Shown in pieces: positions 27,793 to 36,313 of a stretch of 64,000 bases of DNA (its first letter is position 1; every line of letters starts with the position of its first letter). Origin of the DNA: Halorubrum sp. PV6 (GTDB lineage Archaea > Halobacteriota > Halobacteria > Halobacteriales > Haloferacaceae). A program made the translations under genes and the position numbers. The stretch covers positions 744,001 to 808,000 of the forward strand of contig NZ_CP030064.1 in assembly GCF_003990725.2 (NCBI RefSeq), written 5' to 3'. Under the pieces are notes generated by a model, which worked only from the letters and a program-made list of their open reading frames with translations, was not told the origin of the DNA and did not search any database.

Positions 27793-28818
27793 GTGAACTA
27801 CCGACGACTCGGCAACACGGGACTGTCCGTCTCCGAACTCTGCTTCGGGACGTGGCGCTTCGGGCGGGAAACGAACGGCGTCGTCGAGACGGGTCGCGAG
27901 GAGGCACACGCCCTCCTCGACGCCGCGGCCGACCACGGGATCAACTTCATCGACACCGCGAACGTGTACGGGACGCCGAACGGGACGAGCGAGGAGTACG
28001 TCGGCGAGTGGCTGGCCGACCGCGACCGCGAAGACTACGTGATCGCTTCGAAGGTGTACTTCCCGTTCGACGGGCGCGGCGAACCCGGCCCGAACGACTC
28101 TGGACTGGGGCGCAAACACATTCGCGCGCAGATCGAGGGGACGCTCGACCGCCTCGACACCGACTACCTCGACATTTATTACATCCACCGCTGGGACGAC
28201 GAGACGCCCATCGAGGAGACGATGCGCGTCCTCGACGAACTCGTCACGGAGGGGAAAGTCCGCTACCTCGGCGCGTCGACGATGGCCGCGTGGCAGTTGA
28301 CCAAGGCGCTGTGGACCGCCGACACCAACGACTACGCGCGCTTCGACGTGGTCCAGCCGCTCCACCACGCCGGCTACTACGAGGATGTGAAGGAGTATCT
28401 CGGCGTGTGTATCGACCAGGATATCGCCGTCTGCCCGTACTCGCCGCTCGCCGGCGGCTTCCTCACCGGGAAGTACGAGCGCGCCGACCCGGACGACCCC
28501 GAACAGGTGATCGCGCCGGACGGCTCGCGCGCCAGCTTCGACGACCGCTTCGAGCGGTTCTACCTCTCCGAGCGCGGGTGGGAGGTCCTCGACGCGGTCC
28601 GCGAGGTCGCCGCCGAACTCGACGCGACGCCGGCGCAGGTCGCGCTCGCGTGGCTCACCGAGTGGGACGAGTTCACGTGCGTCCCGATCGTCGGCGCGCG
28701 TACGGCCGACCAACTCGCGGAGAACGTCGCCGCGACCGATCTTGCGCTGTCCGACGCGCAGTGGGATCGGATCATGGACGCGCGGTACGCTCCCGACGGG
28801 ACGCTCTGGGGACACTGA
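27793..28818 (+). CDS. Aldo/keto reductase
   Basis: 341-residue TIM-barrel NADP(H)-dependent oxidoreductase. The signature elements are MNYRRLGNTGLSVSELCFGTWRFG, FIDTANVYG with the catalytic Asp and Tyr, IASKVYFPF with the Lys, and YIHRWDDETPIEETMR with the His. The C-terminal cofactor region reads VPIVGARTADQLAENV. It resembles the YajO/voltage-gated potassium channel beta-subunit-like branch. Substrate not predictable. The start is GTG 27793, set by the TATA box. It converges on the next gene, which ends 19 bases downstream on the other strand. Confidence 0.9.
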   Translation: MNYRRLGNTGLSVSELCFGTWRFGRETNGVVETGREEAHALLDAAADHGINFIDTANVYGTPNGTSEEYVGEWLADRDREDYVIASKVYFPFDGRGEPGPNDSGLGRKHIRAQIEGTLDRLDTDYLDIYYIHRWDDETPIEETMRVLDELVTEGKVRYLGASTMAAWQLTKALWTADTNDYARFDVVQPLHHAGYYEDVKEYLGVCIDQDIAVCPYSPLAGGFLTGKYERADPDDPEQVIAPDGSRASFDDRFERFYLSERGWEVLDAVREVAAELDATPAQVALAWLTEWDEFTCVPIVGARTADQLAENVAATDLALSDAQWDRIMDARYAPDGTLWGH

Positions 28819-28837
28819 GCGAATCGCCCGCCCCGCG

Positions 28838-29296
28838 TTACTCGCCGAAATCAGGCAGGTCGTCCGGCGCCTCGAACTCGGCCTCCCAGTCGATGTACTC
28901 GGCTTTGAGCGTCTCACAGACGATCTGGCCGAGCTCCGTGAGCCCCGCGTTGATCGCGGAGACCGTTCCCCACGACTCCAGATCCGGGTGGAGGTCGCGC
29001 TCCTTCCAGTCTTCGGGGAGGCCCGGCGCGTGATAGCCGACGCGGTCGGCGAAGTCGTCCCAGAAGAAGTCGAACCGGGAGACCAAGCCGAGATCGACGG
29101 CGATCTCCCAGTCGGCTTCGTCCATGTCGCTTCCGGCGGCCCACTCGGCGAACGCCTCCTCCCACGCGCCCTCGCGCAGGAAGGCCTCGAGCTCGTCGCG
29201 GCGGTACTCGCCGCCCGCGACGTCCGCGTCTTCGTACTCGTTCGGGTCAACGGCGGCGAGTTCGGGCGGCTCCGGCGGGTCCACATCGAGAGTCAT
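28838..29296 (-). CDS. Conserved haloarchaeal hypothetical protein, acidic
   Basis: 152-residue strongly acidic soluble protein (MTLDVDPPEPPELAAVDPNE at the start, EAEFEAPDDLPDFGE at the end), rich in Trp and Asp in its centre (MDEADWEIAVDLGLVSRFDFFW). No domain I recognise. Codon use matches the neighbours, so it is a real gene. The start is ATG 29296; the frame is open a little further but with GC-rich filler. Divergent from the membrane protein at 29420, with promoter elements for both in the 123-base gap. Confidence 0.7.
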   Translation of the reverse strand: MTLDVDPPEPPELAAVDPNEYEDADVAGGEYRRDELEAFLREGAWEEAFAEWAAGSDMDEADWEIAVDLGLVSRFDFFWDDFADRVGYHAPGLPEDWKERDLHPDLESWGTVSAINAGLTELGQIVCETLKAEYIDWEAEFEAPDDLPDFGE

Positions 29297-29419
29297 ACCG
29301 CCCCCTCGGCGCCGCCGCGGCAAAACGCTACGGGAGATCGGTCGTCATCGCTCGGACGGTCCCGGTCGAGCGCGGCCGCGATCCGGTCCTTTTACCGCCG
29401 TCGGCCGCCGAGTTCGCGT

Positions 29420-29833
29420 ATGGATTTCCGTGAGGTCTCGCGGGGGGTGGGGATCGGTGCCGCCGTCGCCACCGTCCTCGTACTTGGCGCCCCGTACGCG
29501 ATCATCTCGGGCGAGGCGTACGCGTCACAGCTCGCGAGCTACTACGCGTCGGGCGTCGTCGGCGGCGGCGGCATCGCGCTGTTCGCGCTGCTCAGCGTGG
29601 TCGTCATCGCCTCGGTCGAGAAGGGGAACCTCGAGCCCGGCACGCTCGCCGGCGCCGCGGTCGTCCTCGGCGTCGCGACGACCCTGAGCGCGGTGACGTG
29701 GGCGCTCGCCATCGAGCCGAGCGCGATGTCCCGCGACAACCTCTGGCTGTTGTGGCACCCCCGCGCCGTCGTCGCGCTCTCCGTCCCGATACCCCTGGCC
29801 GCCGCGGCGTACGCCCGCGGGCTGCTCGCGTAA
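29420..29833 (+). CDS. Conserved four-helix membrane protein
   Basis: 137 residues with four hydrophobic segments (about 10-30, 45-65, 72-95, 110-132). No motif suggests enzymatic or transport activity. ATG 29420 lies 28 bases after the centre of CCTTTTACC at 29388-29396, so the transcript is leaderless. The same frame is open far upstream, over the preceding gene, but this is GC-rich shadow. Function unknown. It lies just before the SRP RNA gene. Confidence 0.72.
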   Translation: MDFREVSRGVGIGAAVATVLVLGAPYAIISGEAYASQLASYYASGVVGGGGIALFALLSVVVIASVEKGNLEPGTLAGAAVVLGVATTLSAVTWALAIEPSAMSRDNLWLLWHPRAVVALSVPIPLAAAAYARGLLA

Positions 29834-29881
29834 CGGATTTCGTCGGCGGCGAACAGGGGGCGCGATACGACGAACGAAAGG

Positions 29882-29904
29882 CCCTTAAGGTGGACACGTA
29901 TATC
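29882..29904 (+). promoter_or_regulatory. Promoter of the SRP RNA gene
   Basis: CCTTAAGG centred at about 29886 would start transcription near 29912, the predicted 5' end of the RNA. TATATC at 29899-29904 is a second candidate that would start about 15 bases later. Confidence 0.5.
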
Positions 29905-29911
29905 GGGAAGT

Positions 29912-30218
29912 GGACTAGGTCGGGCGGTTAGGCCCCGCTCGTCACCCGTGAGGTAGTCTTTAGCGGGGACCGAACAGCGGGCGCGTCCGGTCTGACCGGC
30001 ACGGGCCCCGAGAGCCAACGTGGAAGCCTCGTCCGCCGGGGACAGCGGTCCGTGGCGCCCGCTCGCAGGAGCGGTCCGTCACGGTTCGTCGGCGACACCG
30101 GGTCAGGCGCGGAAGCGAGCAGCCCACCGCCGGACGCCCGTCGCTCGTCGGGTCGCGGGGTGGAGAAGGCAACCGGGATACCCCGCGCCGGAACGCCGGG
30201 CCACCCCGTCTGTCCACC
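29912..30218 (+). ncRNA. ffs: Signal recognition particle RNA (7S RNA)
   Basis: The conserved SRP54-binding domain is present: GGTCAGG at 30101-30107, GGAAG at 30111-30115 and AGCAGCCC at 30118-30125, the asymmetric and symmetric loops of helix 8. The 5' and 3' ends pair: GTGGAC at 29910-29915 with GTCCAC at 30212-30217, then CGGGCGGTTAGGCCC with GGGCCACCCCG as helix 1 and following, typical of archaeal SRP RNA. An internal hairpin (CCCCGCT with AGCGGGG, 29934-29967) fits the helix 3-4 region. About 306 nt matches haloarchaeal 7S RNA. The RNA targets nascent membrane and secretory proteins with SRP19 and SRP54. Exact ends are accurate to perhaps 15 bases. Several open frames across this stretch are spurious. 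Confidence 0.94.
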
Positions 30219-30273
30219 ATTCATACGCGGTCGCTATCCTCGGAGAGCGGCAGATGTCCGCAGCGTCGCCGGA

Positions 30274-31938
30274 TCAGTCGTTCTGCACCAACGCCCCCGA
30301 GCAGTCGTACGTGATCAGGTCGAACTCGTTTGCGGCCTCGACGGTGTCGTTGCTGGGGATGGTTCGCTCGTACGACTGCGTCACCGTCAGCTGCTCGACG
30401 CTCGTGTCGTGGGTGCGATTCCAGTCGTCACAGAGGTAGTTCGCGAAGTACGAGCGGTGCTTCTCGTTGTCGGCGGAGTAGACGTTCGAGAGGTACTTGC
30501 GCCACCGCGCGCTCGGATACGTGGTCTCTACCCGTGCCGGCCGATCGTAGTCGACGGCCGCGTCGCGGAACACGTCCCACTCGCTCCCGTCTTCGAGGGT
30601 GCCGGGCACGACGTACCAGCGGGTCGTGTGGAGGGGGTCGGGTGCGAACATCCGCCACGACTGGTCCATCTCGACCGCCTCTAAGACCTCCTCGCCCGGT
30701 TCGGGCGTGTCCGCGTAGCCCACCGCCTGCGCGCTCGACAGGACGATCAACACGAGGAACACGTACGGGACGACCGTCGTGACGAGGACGCGCCCGCGGG
30801 CGACCCCGGCGGAAAGCCTCTCGACGCGGGATCGAAGCCCTCGGCCGTCGACGGCGGGTCGCGGGAACGCTCCGGTGACCGCGAGGAACCGACGCGCCGT
30901 CGACACGAAACGGGCGCGCCACCGCGTCCGACTCCCCGAACGGTCCAGGAGGGCGACACCGCGCTCGGCGAGGTCCCAGACGGGCGTCTGGTAGAACGGA
31001 ATGAAGGCGACGACGACGACGAGCGGAAAGAGCCCGATCCGAATCGTGGCCGCCATGCCGAGGTGCATGCCGACGAAAAGCGAGGCGACCGCCGCGCGGG
31101 GGAGGCCGCGAAGCAGGAGCAGCAGCGGCGACGCGAACAACAGTCCGATCCACAACAGGCTGAACGCCCGCAAGAGCCCATGGAACTCGGCGAGGTGGTT
31201 CCCGAGGAGGTAGGTGAACTGGTCGGCCTGCATGATGTACGCGATCGCGTCGCCGTTCATCCAGAGCTCGCTCTCGTACTTGTGGACGGCATTGGTCGCG
31301 TACATCACGAGCACCTGCACCAGCACCGCCATCGTGGCGACCGTCGCCACCGCGGGACCGCTCGGGCTCCGCGACGCCGAATCGGTGTCACCCGTCGTCG
31401 TCGAATCGGCGTCGGCGTCGGAACCTGCTCCCGCGCTCGCGTCCGCCCGCTTGACGGCGTCGACCGACCAGCGCGCGCCGAGCGGGAGGAACACGCTCCA
31501 GAACAGCAGCATCAAGAGCAGGCTGTCGCCCGCGTTCAACACCATCGGGTTCCGAGTGTGGAGCGAGAGCAACAGCAGCCACGACACCACCGTCGCCAGT
31601 CGCGTGCGATATCCGACTGTCAACGCGAGCGCGAAGACGGCCGCGGCCGCGAACAGCACCCCCACGGCCCACGGCTCGCCGACGAAGGCGTGTACCGACC
31701 GGATCGTCGAGTAGTCGGCGAAGAACGCGCGACTCGGGAGCACGCCGCCGTCAGTATAAAAGGCGGTCAGCGAGCGCGACCGTGCCAGGAGGTCGACGAT
31801 CAACAGCACCCCCAGCCCGATCCGGAAGGCGGCGAGCGCGCGCCGGTCGATCTCGACCCGCGCGGCCAGCGCCGTTCCGAGCCGACTGGCCGCGGCTGTG
31901 AGTCGTGAGCGAGCCGTCGTGGAGGGTTGTCGATCCAT
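30274..31938 (-). CDS. HTTM-domain membrane protein (vitamin K-dependent carboxylase-like)
   Basis: 554 residues. The N-terminal two thirds is a multi-helix membrane domain (about eleven segments from residue 35 to 400) beginning EIDRRALAAFRIGLGVLLIVD, the hallmark start of HTTM proteins, which share their fold with vitamin K-dependent gamma-carboxylase. A Ser/Asp/Thr-rich loop lies at about 175-200. The C-terminal 130 residues form a soluble extracytoplasmic-type domain (DQSWRMFAPDPLHTTRWYVV) with conserved WRMFAP. The substrate of archaeal HTTM proteins is unknown. It is divergent from a DCC thiol-disulfide oxidoreductase, a family often linked or fused to HTTM proteins. The start is ATG 31938; the frame remains open upstream through non-family sequence. 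Confidence 0.87.
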   Translation of the reverse strand: MDRQPSTTARSRLTAAASRLGTALAARVEIDRRALAAFRIGLGVLLIVDLLARSRSLTAFYTDGGVLPSRAFFADYSTIRSVHAFVGEPWAVGVLFAAAAVFALALTVGYRTRLATVVSWLLLLSLHTRNPMVLNAGDSLLLMLLFWSVFLPLGARWSVDAVKRADASAGAGSDADADSTTTGDTDSASRSPSGPAVATVATMAVLVQVLVMYATNAVHKYESELWMNGDAIAYIMQADQFTYLLGNHLAEFHGLLRAFSLLWIGLLFASPLLLLLRGLPRAAVASLFVGMHLGMAATIRIGLFPLVVVVAFIPFYQTPVWDLAERGVALLDRSGSRTRWRARFVSTARRFLAVTGAFPRPAVDGRGLRSRVERLSAGVARGRVLVTTVVPYVFLVLIVLSSAQAVGYADTPEPGEEVLEAVEMDQSWRMFAPDPLHTTRWYVVPGTLEDGSEWDVFRDAAVDYDRPARVETTYPSARWRKYLSNVYSADNEKHRSYFANYLCDDWNRTHDTSVEQLTVTQSYERTIPSNDTVEAANEFDLITYDCSGALVQND

Positions 31939-32085
31939 CTGTTCGAACTCCGTCGTGGTCGAAACACCGGCTTCCGACCGGCATAAGTTTGGTGTGTCCC
32001 CGACCGCGGCGCGTCCCGACCGACGCACGACGCGATTCGGTGACCGGAAACGTGAACTGCGACAACGACGTATCGCCGACAGGCG

Positions 32086-32502
32086 ATGGCAACAGAGATA
32101 CCGGACGACAAGGCGGTCATCCTCTTCGACGGCGTCTGCAACCTCTGTAGCGGGTTCGTGCAGTTCGTTCTCCCCCGCGACACCGAGGAAAAGTACCGCT
32201 TCGCCTCGCTGCAGTCCGACGTGGGCCAAGCGCTTTTAAGTGAACACGGTCTGCCGACGGACGAACTGGAGTCGGTCGTCTTGATCGAAGACGGGAACAG
32301 CTACGTCAAATCGACGGCCGTCATCCGGATCGCGGCCGATCTGGGCGGCCCGTACCGGCTGTTGTCGCCGTTTCGGTACCTCCCCCGCGCCCTCCGCGAC
32401 CGCGTGTACGACTTCGTCGCCGACCACCGATACGGGTGGTTCGGCAAGAAAGACCAGTGTCTGATGCCGTCCGGGGACGTCCAGTCGCGGTTCTTAGACT
32501 GA
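32086..32502 (+). CDS. DCC-family thiol-disulfide oxidoreductase (DUF393)
   Basis: 138 residues, thioredoxin-like. The signature VILFDGVCNLCSGFVQF contains the DxxCxxC motif at about residues 15-21. The rest (FASLQSDVGQALLSEHGLP, KSTAVIRIAADLGGPYRLL, VADHRYGWFGKKDQCLMPS) matches the DCC family closely, including the late Cys in DQCLMP. Members are cytoplasmic or peripheral redox proteins whose partner is often an HTTM membrane protein, which here is the divergent neighbour 147 bases away. The pairing suggests that the two act together on a quinone or disulfide substrate (inference). A second DCC gene is at 60421-60855. Confidence 0.92.
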   Translation: MATEIPDDKAVILFDGVCNLCSGFVQFVLPRDTEEKYRFASLQSDVGQALLSEHGLPTDELESVVLIEDGNSYVKSTAVIRIAADLGGPYRLLSPFRYLPRALRDRVYDFVADHRYGWFGKKDQCLMPSGDVQSRFLD

Positions 32503-32570
32503 ACGCGCGTTTCGGCACACCGCGACCCTGTTTCTGCGCCTTGCCGACCTGGCCGTCCTCTCGTTCCCGT

Positions 32571-32614
32571 CTACTGGCCACCCACTGACCACCCACTGAC
32601 GACCTACTGACCGT
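32571..32614. repeat. 11-bp tandem repeat, four copies, at the end of btuD
   Basis: Four consecutive 11-base units: CTACTGGCCAC, CCACTGACCAC, CCACTGACGAC and CTACTGACCGT. The last contains the btuD stop codon (TAG on the minus strand). It lies between the 3' ends of the convergent DCC and btuD genes. Confidence 0.8.
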
Positions 32615-33905
32615 CGGTGTCGGGCTCGATGCCTCGAACGGCCGCGCGCGCGTCCCCGTCCGTACCGACGTGCACGACCCGGTCGCTGGCGGCGAGGACC
32701 GCGGCGTTCACTCCGGAATCGCCGCGCGCATCGCGCTTGTCGCCTCCGACCGCGACGGTCACGTCGGCCTCCCGAGCGAGCGCGACGGCCTCGGCCTCTC
32801 GCTCCGGGGGCACCGGGGCGAACGGCGGCGCCGTCACGACCCGCGCGCTCGCCTCGGCGTCGCCGCCGTCGGCTTCGGCGCCCCGCGCTGCGTCGACAGC
32901 GACGCCGGCCGCCGTGTCGCCCTCGGGCACGACGCCGACGGACACGACGTGACCCGCCGCGCTCAGCCGGGCGACCGCTCGCGCCGCCGGTCGCCCGCCG
33001 CCCGCGACGTGAACGCGCCGGGGGGCATCTCTCTCCGAGGCGTCCGAGCCGGTCGGCGCGTCGGGGCCGGCCGCGTCGAACGCGGTGACGGTCGGCGACC
33101 CGGTGGCCGGATTCTCGCCGACGAACGCCTCGGCGTCGAACGCGGCCCGGAGCGCCGTCGCCGTCAACACCGTCTCTGGCGGGCCGGCGGCGTGGACGCC
33201 GCCGTTCGCGAGGACGACGATCCGATCGCAGTACCGCGCCGCCATGTCGAGGTCGTGGATCGCCGCGAGCGCGGCGCGCCCGTCGTCGACGAGGTCCCTG
33301 ACGAGTTCGAGCGTCCGGACCGCGTGGGTCACGTCGAGGCTCGCGGTCGGCTCGTCGAGCAGAAGCGACGGGGTCTCCTGGGCCAGCGCTCGGGCGAGCA
33401 GGACCCGCTGGCGCTCACCGCCGGAGACCTCGGTGATGGACCGGTCGGCGAACCGGGCGACCCCCGCGTCGGCCATCGCCTCGCGGACCGCCCGCTCGTC
33501 GTCCGGGCCGTGGCCGTCGAACCGCCCGAGGTGCGGCGTCCGTCCCATCTCGACTATCTGCCTGACCCGAAAGTCGAACCCGAGGGTCGTCTCCTGCGGG
33601 ACGCTCGCGACTCGCCGACCGGTCTCGCGGGCGGACAGCGCGGTCGTCGGGTCGCCGTCGAGCCTGACCGTCCCGGTGTCGGGCGAGAGCGTCCCCTTGA
33701 TAGCGCGGAGGACCGTCGTCTTCCCCGCGCCGTTCGGTCCGACGAGCCCCACGAGCGACCCGCGCTCGACGCCGAGGTCGACGCCGGAGACCACCGGCAC
33801 GTCGCCGAACGAGACGGACAGGTCGTCGACTTCGATCGGCGGAGGCGTCGGTGAGTCGCCCGCGGCGGACGCCGACTCGCTGCGGGCAGGTGAGTCGGCG
33901 GTCAC
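32604..33905 (-). CDS. btuD: Corrinoid (cobalamin) ABC transporter ATPase with C-terminal extension
   Basis: 433 residues. The ABC domain (about 20-265) has Walker [13 protein letters not shown], signature VSGGERQRV and Walker B SLLLDEP. It matches the iron-siderophore/B12/haem importer subfamily. Residues about 290-433 form an extra alpha/beta domain ([56 protein letters not shown]) found on haloarchaeal BtuD proteins and absent from bacterial ones; function unknown. The GTG start at 33905 overlaps the btuC stop (GTGA), so the two are translationally coupled. The frame remains open far upstream as a shadow of btuC. Works with BtuC and the divergent BtuF to import corrinoids. Confidence 0.9.
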   Translation of the reverse strand: MTADSPARSESASAAGDSPTPPPIEVDDLSVSFGDVPVVSGVDLGVERGSLVGLVGPNGAGKTTVLRAIKGTLSPDTGTVRLDGDPTTALSARETGRRVASVPQETTLGFDFRVRQIVEMGRTPHLGRFDGHGPDDERAVREAMADAGVARFADRSITEVSGGERQRVLLARALAQETPSLLLDEPTASLDVTHAVRTLELVRDLVDDGRAALAAIHDLDMAARYCDRIVVLANGGVHAAGPPETVLTATALRAAFDAEAFVGENPATGSPTVTAFDAAGPDAPTGSDASERDAPRRVHVAGGGRPAARAVARLSAAGHVVSVGVVPEGDTAAGVAVDAARGAEADGGDAEASARVVTAPPFAPVPPEREAEAVALAREADVTVAVGGDKRDARGDSGVNAAVLAASDRVVHVGTDGDARAAVRGIEPDTDGQ

Positions 33906-35044
33906 AGTTCGTGCACCTCTCTGGTGACGAGCAGGTAGACGAAGAAGGGCGCGCCCACCGCCGCGGTGACGATTCCGACGGGGAGTTCCGTGCTCCCCGC
34001 CCGCGCGACGGTGTCCGCGGCCACCAGGAACGACCCGCCCGCGAGCGCGGCGTTCGGCAGCAGGACGCGGTGGTCGGGGCCGACGACGAGCCGGACCATG
34101 TGCGGGACGATCAGCCCCACGAAACCGATGACGCCCGCGAACGCGACGCCCGCGGCCGTGATCAGCGCGGCGGCGCCGAGGAGGATCCGCTTGGTTCGCT
34201 CGACCGCGATCCCGAGCCCGCGGGCCTCCTCTTCGCCGAGCAGGAGGACGTTGAGATCCCGCGCGTACACCAGGAGAACGACGAAAAGCGGCGGCACGAC
34301 GACTGCGGTGACTCCGACGTCGCTCCATCCGGCCCCGGAGAGGTGGCCCATCAGCCACGCGACGATCCGACGGAGCGACTCGCCGGCCTGCAGTTGGAGG
34401 TAGGAGATGACCGCACCGAGGAAGGTCTGTACCGCGACGCCGGCGAGCAGCAGCGTCGCCACGGGGGTCCGCCCGTGTCGCGTCGCGATGGCGTACACGC
34501 CGAAGGCGGCGATCACGGCGCCGACGAACGCGAAGAGGCTCACGCCCGCGCCGTACGAGAGCCCCACGTCGACGGCGCCGACGACCGGGAGCGTCAGCGT
34601 CGCCGACAGCGCGACCGGGAAGACGATGAACGCGACCGCGCCCGCCGCCGCGCCCGACGACACCCCGATGATCGACGGGTCGGCCATCGGGTTCCGGAAG
34701 AACCCCTGCATCACCGTCCCGGCGGCCGCGAGCGCGAACCCGACGAGGGCAGCCATGAGGATCCGCGGCAGCCGGACGCCGACGACGATCTGCTGGTGAA
34801 CGTCGTCGACGGGGAAGGCGAACGGCGACTGGTACGCGAGGGTGACGCCCGGCAGCATGAGCGCCCCGGTCCCCTGCGAGGTCGTCTCGATCCCCGCCGG
34901 AACCACGAGCGCGTTCAGCACCGATTTCACCACCTCTACCGGCGGAATTCTGACGGGGCCGATCGCGGCGCTCACGACGACGACGGCGACTAACGCCGCC
35001 GTCAGCGCCGCGGACCAGGCCGCCGATCGCCCCCAAGCACTCAT
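33902..35044 (-). CDS. btuC: Corrinoid ABC transporter permease
   Basis: 380-residue FecCD/BtuC-type permease with about ten membrane helices. [19 protein letters not shown] with [20 protein letters not shown] is the classic opening of the family, and [20 protein letters not shown] lies near the C-terminus. The cytoplasmic coupling loop ([16 protein letters not shown]) contacts the ATPase. The gene order btuC-btuD and the divergent btuF, 62 bases away, give a complete importer. Cobalamin is assigned by resemblance to the Halobacterium BtuCDF system; haem or siderophore transport is the alternative. Confidence 0.9.
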   Translation of the reverse strand: MSAWGRSAAWSAALTAALVAVVVVSAAIGPVRIPPVEVVKSVLNALVVPAGIETTSQGTGALMLPGVTLAYQSPFAFPVDDVHQQIVVGVRLPRILMAALVGFALAAAGTVMQGFFRNPMADPSIIGVSSGAAAGAVAFIVFPVALSATLTLPVVGAVDVGLSYGAGVSLFAFVGAVIAAFGVYAIATRHGRTPVATLLLAGVAVQTFLGAVISYLQLQAGESLRRIVAWLMGHLSGAGWSDVGVTAVVVPPLFVVLLVYARDLNVLLLGEEEARGLGIAVERTKRILLGAAALITAAGVAFAGVIGFVGLIVPHMVRLVVGPDHRVLLPNAALAGGSFLVAADTVARAGSTELPVGIVTAAVGAPFFVYLLVTREVHEL

Positions 35045-35067
35045 TCGTTCTCCAACAAAACTTGTAG

Positions 35068-35085
35068 TAGGTAAATACTTATTGG
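35068..35085. promoter_or_regulatory. Shared divergent promoter of btuCD and btuF
   Basis: GGTAAATACTTATTGG holds TATA-like elements usable in both directions, each about 27-30 bases from its start codon (35044 minus, 35107 plus). Both transcripts would be nearly leaderless, leaving no room for a riboswitch; control is more likely by a protein binding this overlap. Confidence 0.6.
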
Positions 35086-35106
35086 ACGAGCCGCGTCGTC
35101 AACTCG

Positions 35107-36186
35107 ATGCGAGACACGTACGTTGTCGCGATGGCCCTGCTCGTGACGGCCGCCCTCGTGGGCGGCGTCGCGGGCCCGGCCGCCGGCGCACAGCCGACGA
35201 TAGAGACGCCGCCGACCGCGAGTGCGGCAGACGGCCCCGCCGTCGCCCAGGCGGACGGCGCCGACACCTGCGAGTCCCCCGTCGAACTGACCGACGCCAC
35301 GGGGACGACGATCACCCTCGACGAGCGCCCCGAGCGGGTGACGACGATCAACCCCTCCGCCGCCCAGACCATGTGGGAGTTGGGCGCCGAAGACCGGGTC
35401 GTCGGCGTCACCCAGTACGCGTTCTACCTCGACGGAGCCGAGGCGAGACAGAACGTCTCCGCCGGGTTCGGCGCCAGCGTCGAGCGGGTCGTGGCCACGG
35501 ACCCCGACCTGGTCCTCGCGCCGAACGCCTCCGCGGGCGACGTCGCGCCGCTCCGCGAACAGGGGCTCACCGTCTACCACTTCGAGTCGGCGACGTCCAT
35601 CGACGACATCGCCGAGAAGACGGAGACGATCGGGCGCCTCGTCGGTGCGTGCGAGCGCGCCGCCGCCACCAACGAGGAGATGTACGACGCGGTCGCCGAG
35701 GCGGAGAACCGGACGGCCGACCTCGACCGGCCGGCCGCGCTGTACCCGCTCGGCGACGGCTACGTCGCGGCGGGCAACACCTTCATCGACGAGATCATGC
35801 GAGTCGGCGGGACGGAGAACGTCGCGGCCGCGGAGGGCGACGGCTACCCGCAGCTTTCGAACGAGGTGATCCTCCAGACCGACCCCGAACTGCTGATCGT
35901 CACCGACCCCGAGGCGCCGATCCTCGACGAGGAGCCGTACGCCAGCACGACCGCCGGACGGGAGGGCAACTACGTCGTCTTGAACGTCAACTACCTCAAC
36001 CAGCCCGCCCCGCGGAGCGTGATCGAGTCGGCGGAGACGCTCTCGGTCGCGGTCGAGGAGCTACAGACGACGGACGCCGGGGCGACCGAAAGCGAGGGCG
36101 ACTCGCAGAGTCAGGCGCCCGGATTCGGTGTCGTGGCGGCCCTGATCGCGGCGCTCGCGGCTGCGCTCGTGGCTCGGCGCCAGTAA
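35107..36186 (+). CDS. btuF: Corrinoid-binding lipid-anchored protein with PGF-CTERM tail
   Basis: 359-residue exported substrate-binding protein for BtuCD. A signal peptide covers about residues 8-28 (VVAMALLVTAALVGGVAG). The two lobes of the helical-backbone binding-protein fold follow: TTINPSAAQTMWELGAEDRV, DPDLVLAPNASAG, and in the second lobe NEVILQTDPELLIVTDPEAP. After an acidic Ser/Asp linker the protein ends APGFGVV, a hydrophobic helix and ARRQ, with PGF at 338-340: an archaeosortase A signal, so this protein is probably cut and lipid-anchored at its C-terminus rather than anchored by an N-terminal lipobox. Divergent from btuCD over a shared promoter. Confidence 0.92.
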   Translation: MRDTYVVAMALLVTAALVGGVAGPAAGAQPTIETPPTASAADGPAVAQADGADTCESPVELTDATGTTITLDERPERVTTINPSAAQTMWELGAEDRVVGVTQYAFYLDGAEARQNVSAGFGASVERVVATDPDLVLAPNASAGDVAPLREQGLTVYHFESATSIDDIAEKTETIGRLVGACERAAATNEEMYDAVAEAENRTADLDRPAALYPLGDGYVAAGNTFIDEIMRVGGTENVAAAEGDGYPQLSNEVILQTDPELLIVTDPEAPILDEEPYASTTAGREGNYVVLNVNYLNQPAPRSVIESAETLSVAVEELQTTDAGATESEGDSQSQAPGFGVVAALIAALAAALVARRQ

Positions 36187-36238
36187 CCGGTCGGTTCTCG
36201 GTTCGCGATTTCGGACCGCTCTCTGAGTCGGGCTATCG

Positions 36239-36313
36239 CTTTTAAACTGGCCGCTTCTTTTTAAATCGAGTACTGCATTTTAAACCGACTACTGCCGATT
36301 AAATCGGCTACTG
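36239..36313. repeat. 19-bp tandem repeat of TTTTAAA-type units between convergent genes
   Basis: Three 19-base units at 36257-36275, 36276-36294 and 36295-36313, each with a T-run, a TAAA core and ending TACTG, plus a degenerate first unit at 36239-36256. The last unit overlaps the stop codon of the hydrolase gene (36308). Placed at the 3' end of btuF, the T-runs on the plus strand could end its transcript; haloarchaeal terminators are often plain T-tracts. Confidence 0.75.

Noticed and set aside
29928-30224. Several open frames of 86-210 codons in the stretch between 29834 and 30273
   Set aside because: The region carries the SRP RNA signature and end pairing; the frames are by-products of high GC.
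33906-35036. Upstream continuation of the btuD frame
   Set aside because: It overlaps btuC completely with Arg-rich filler; the GTGA overlap at 33902-33905 fits a real coupled start.
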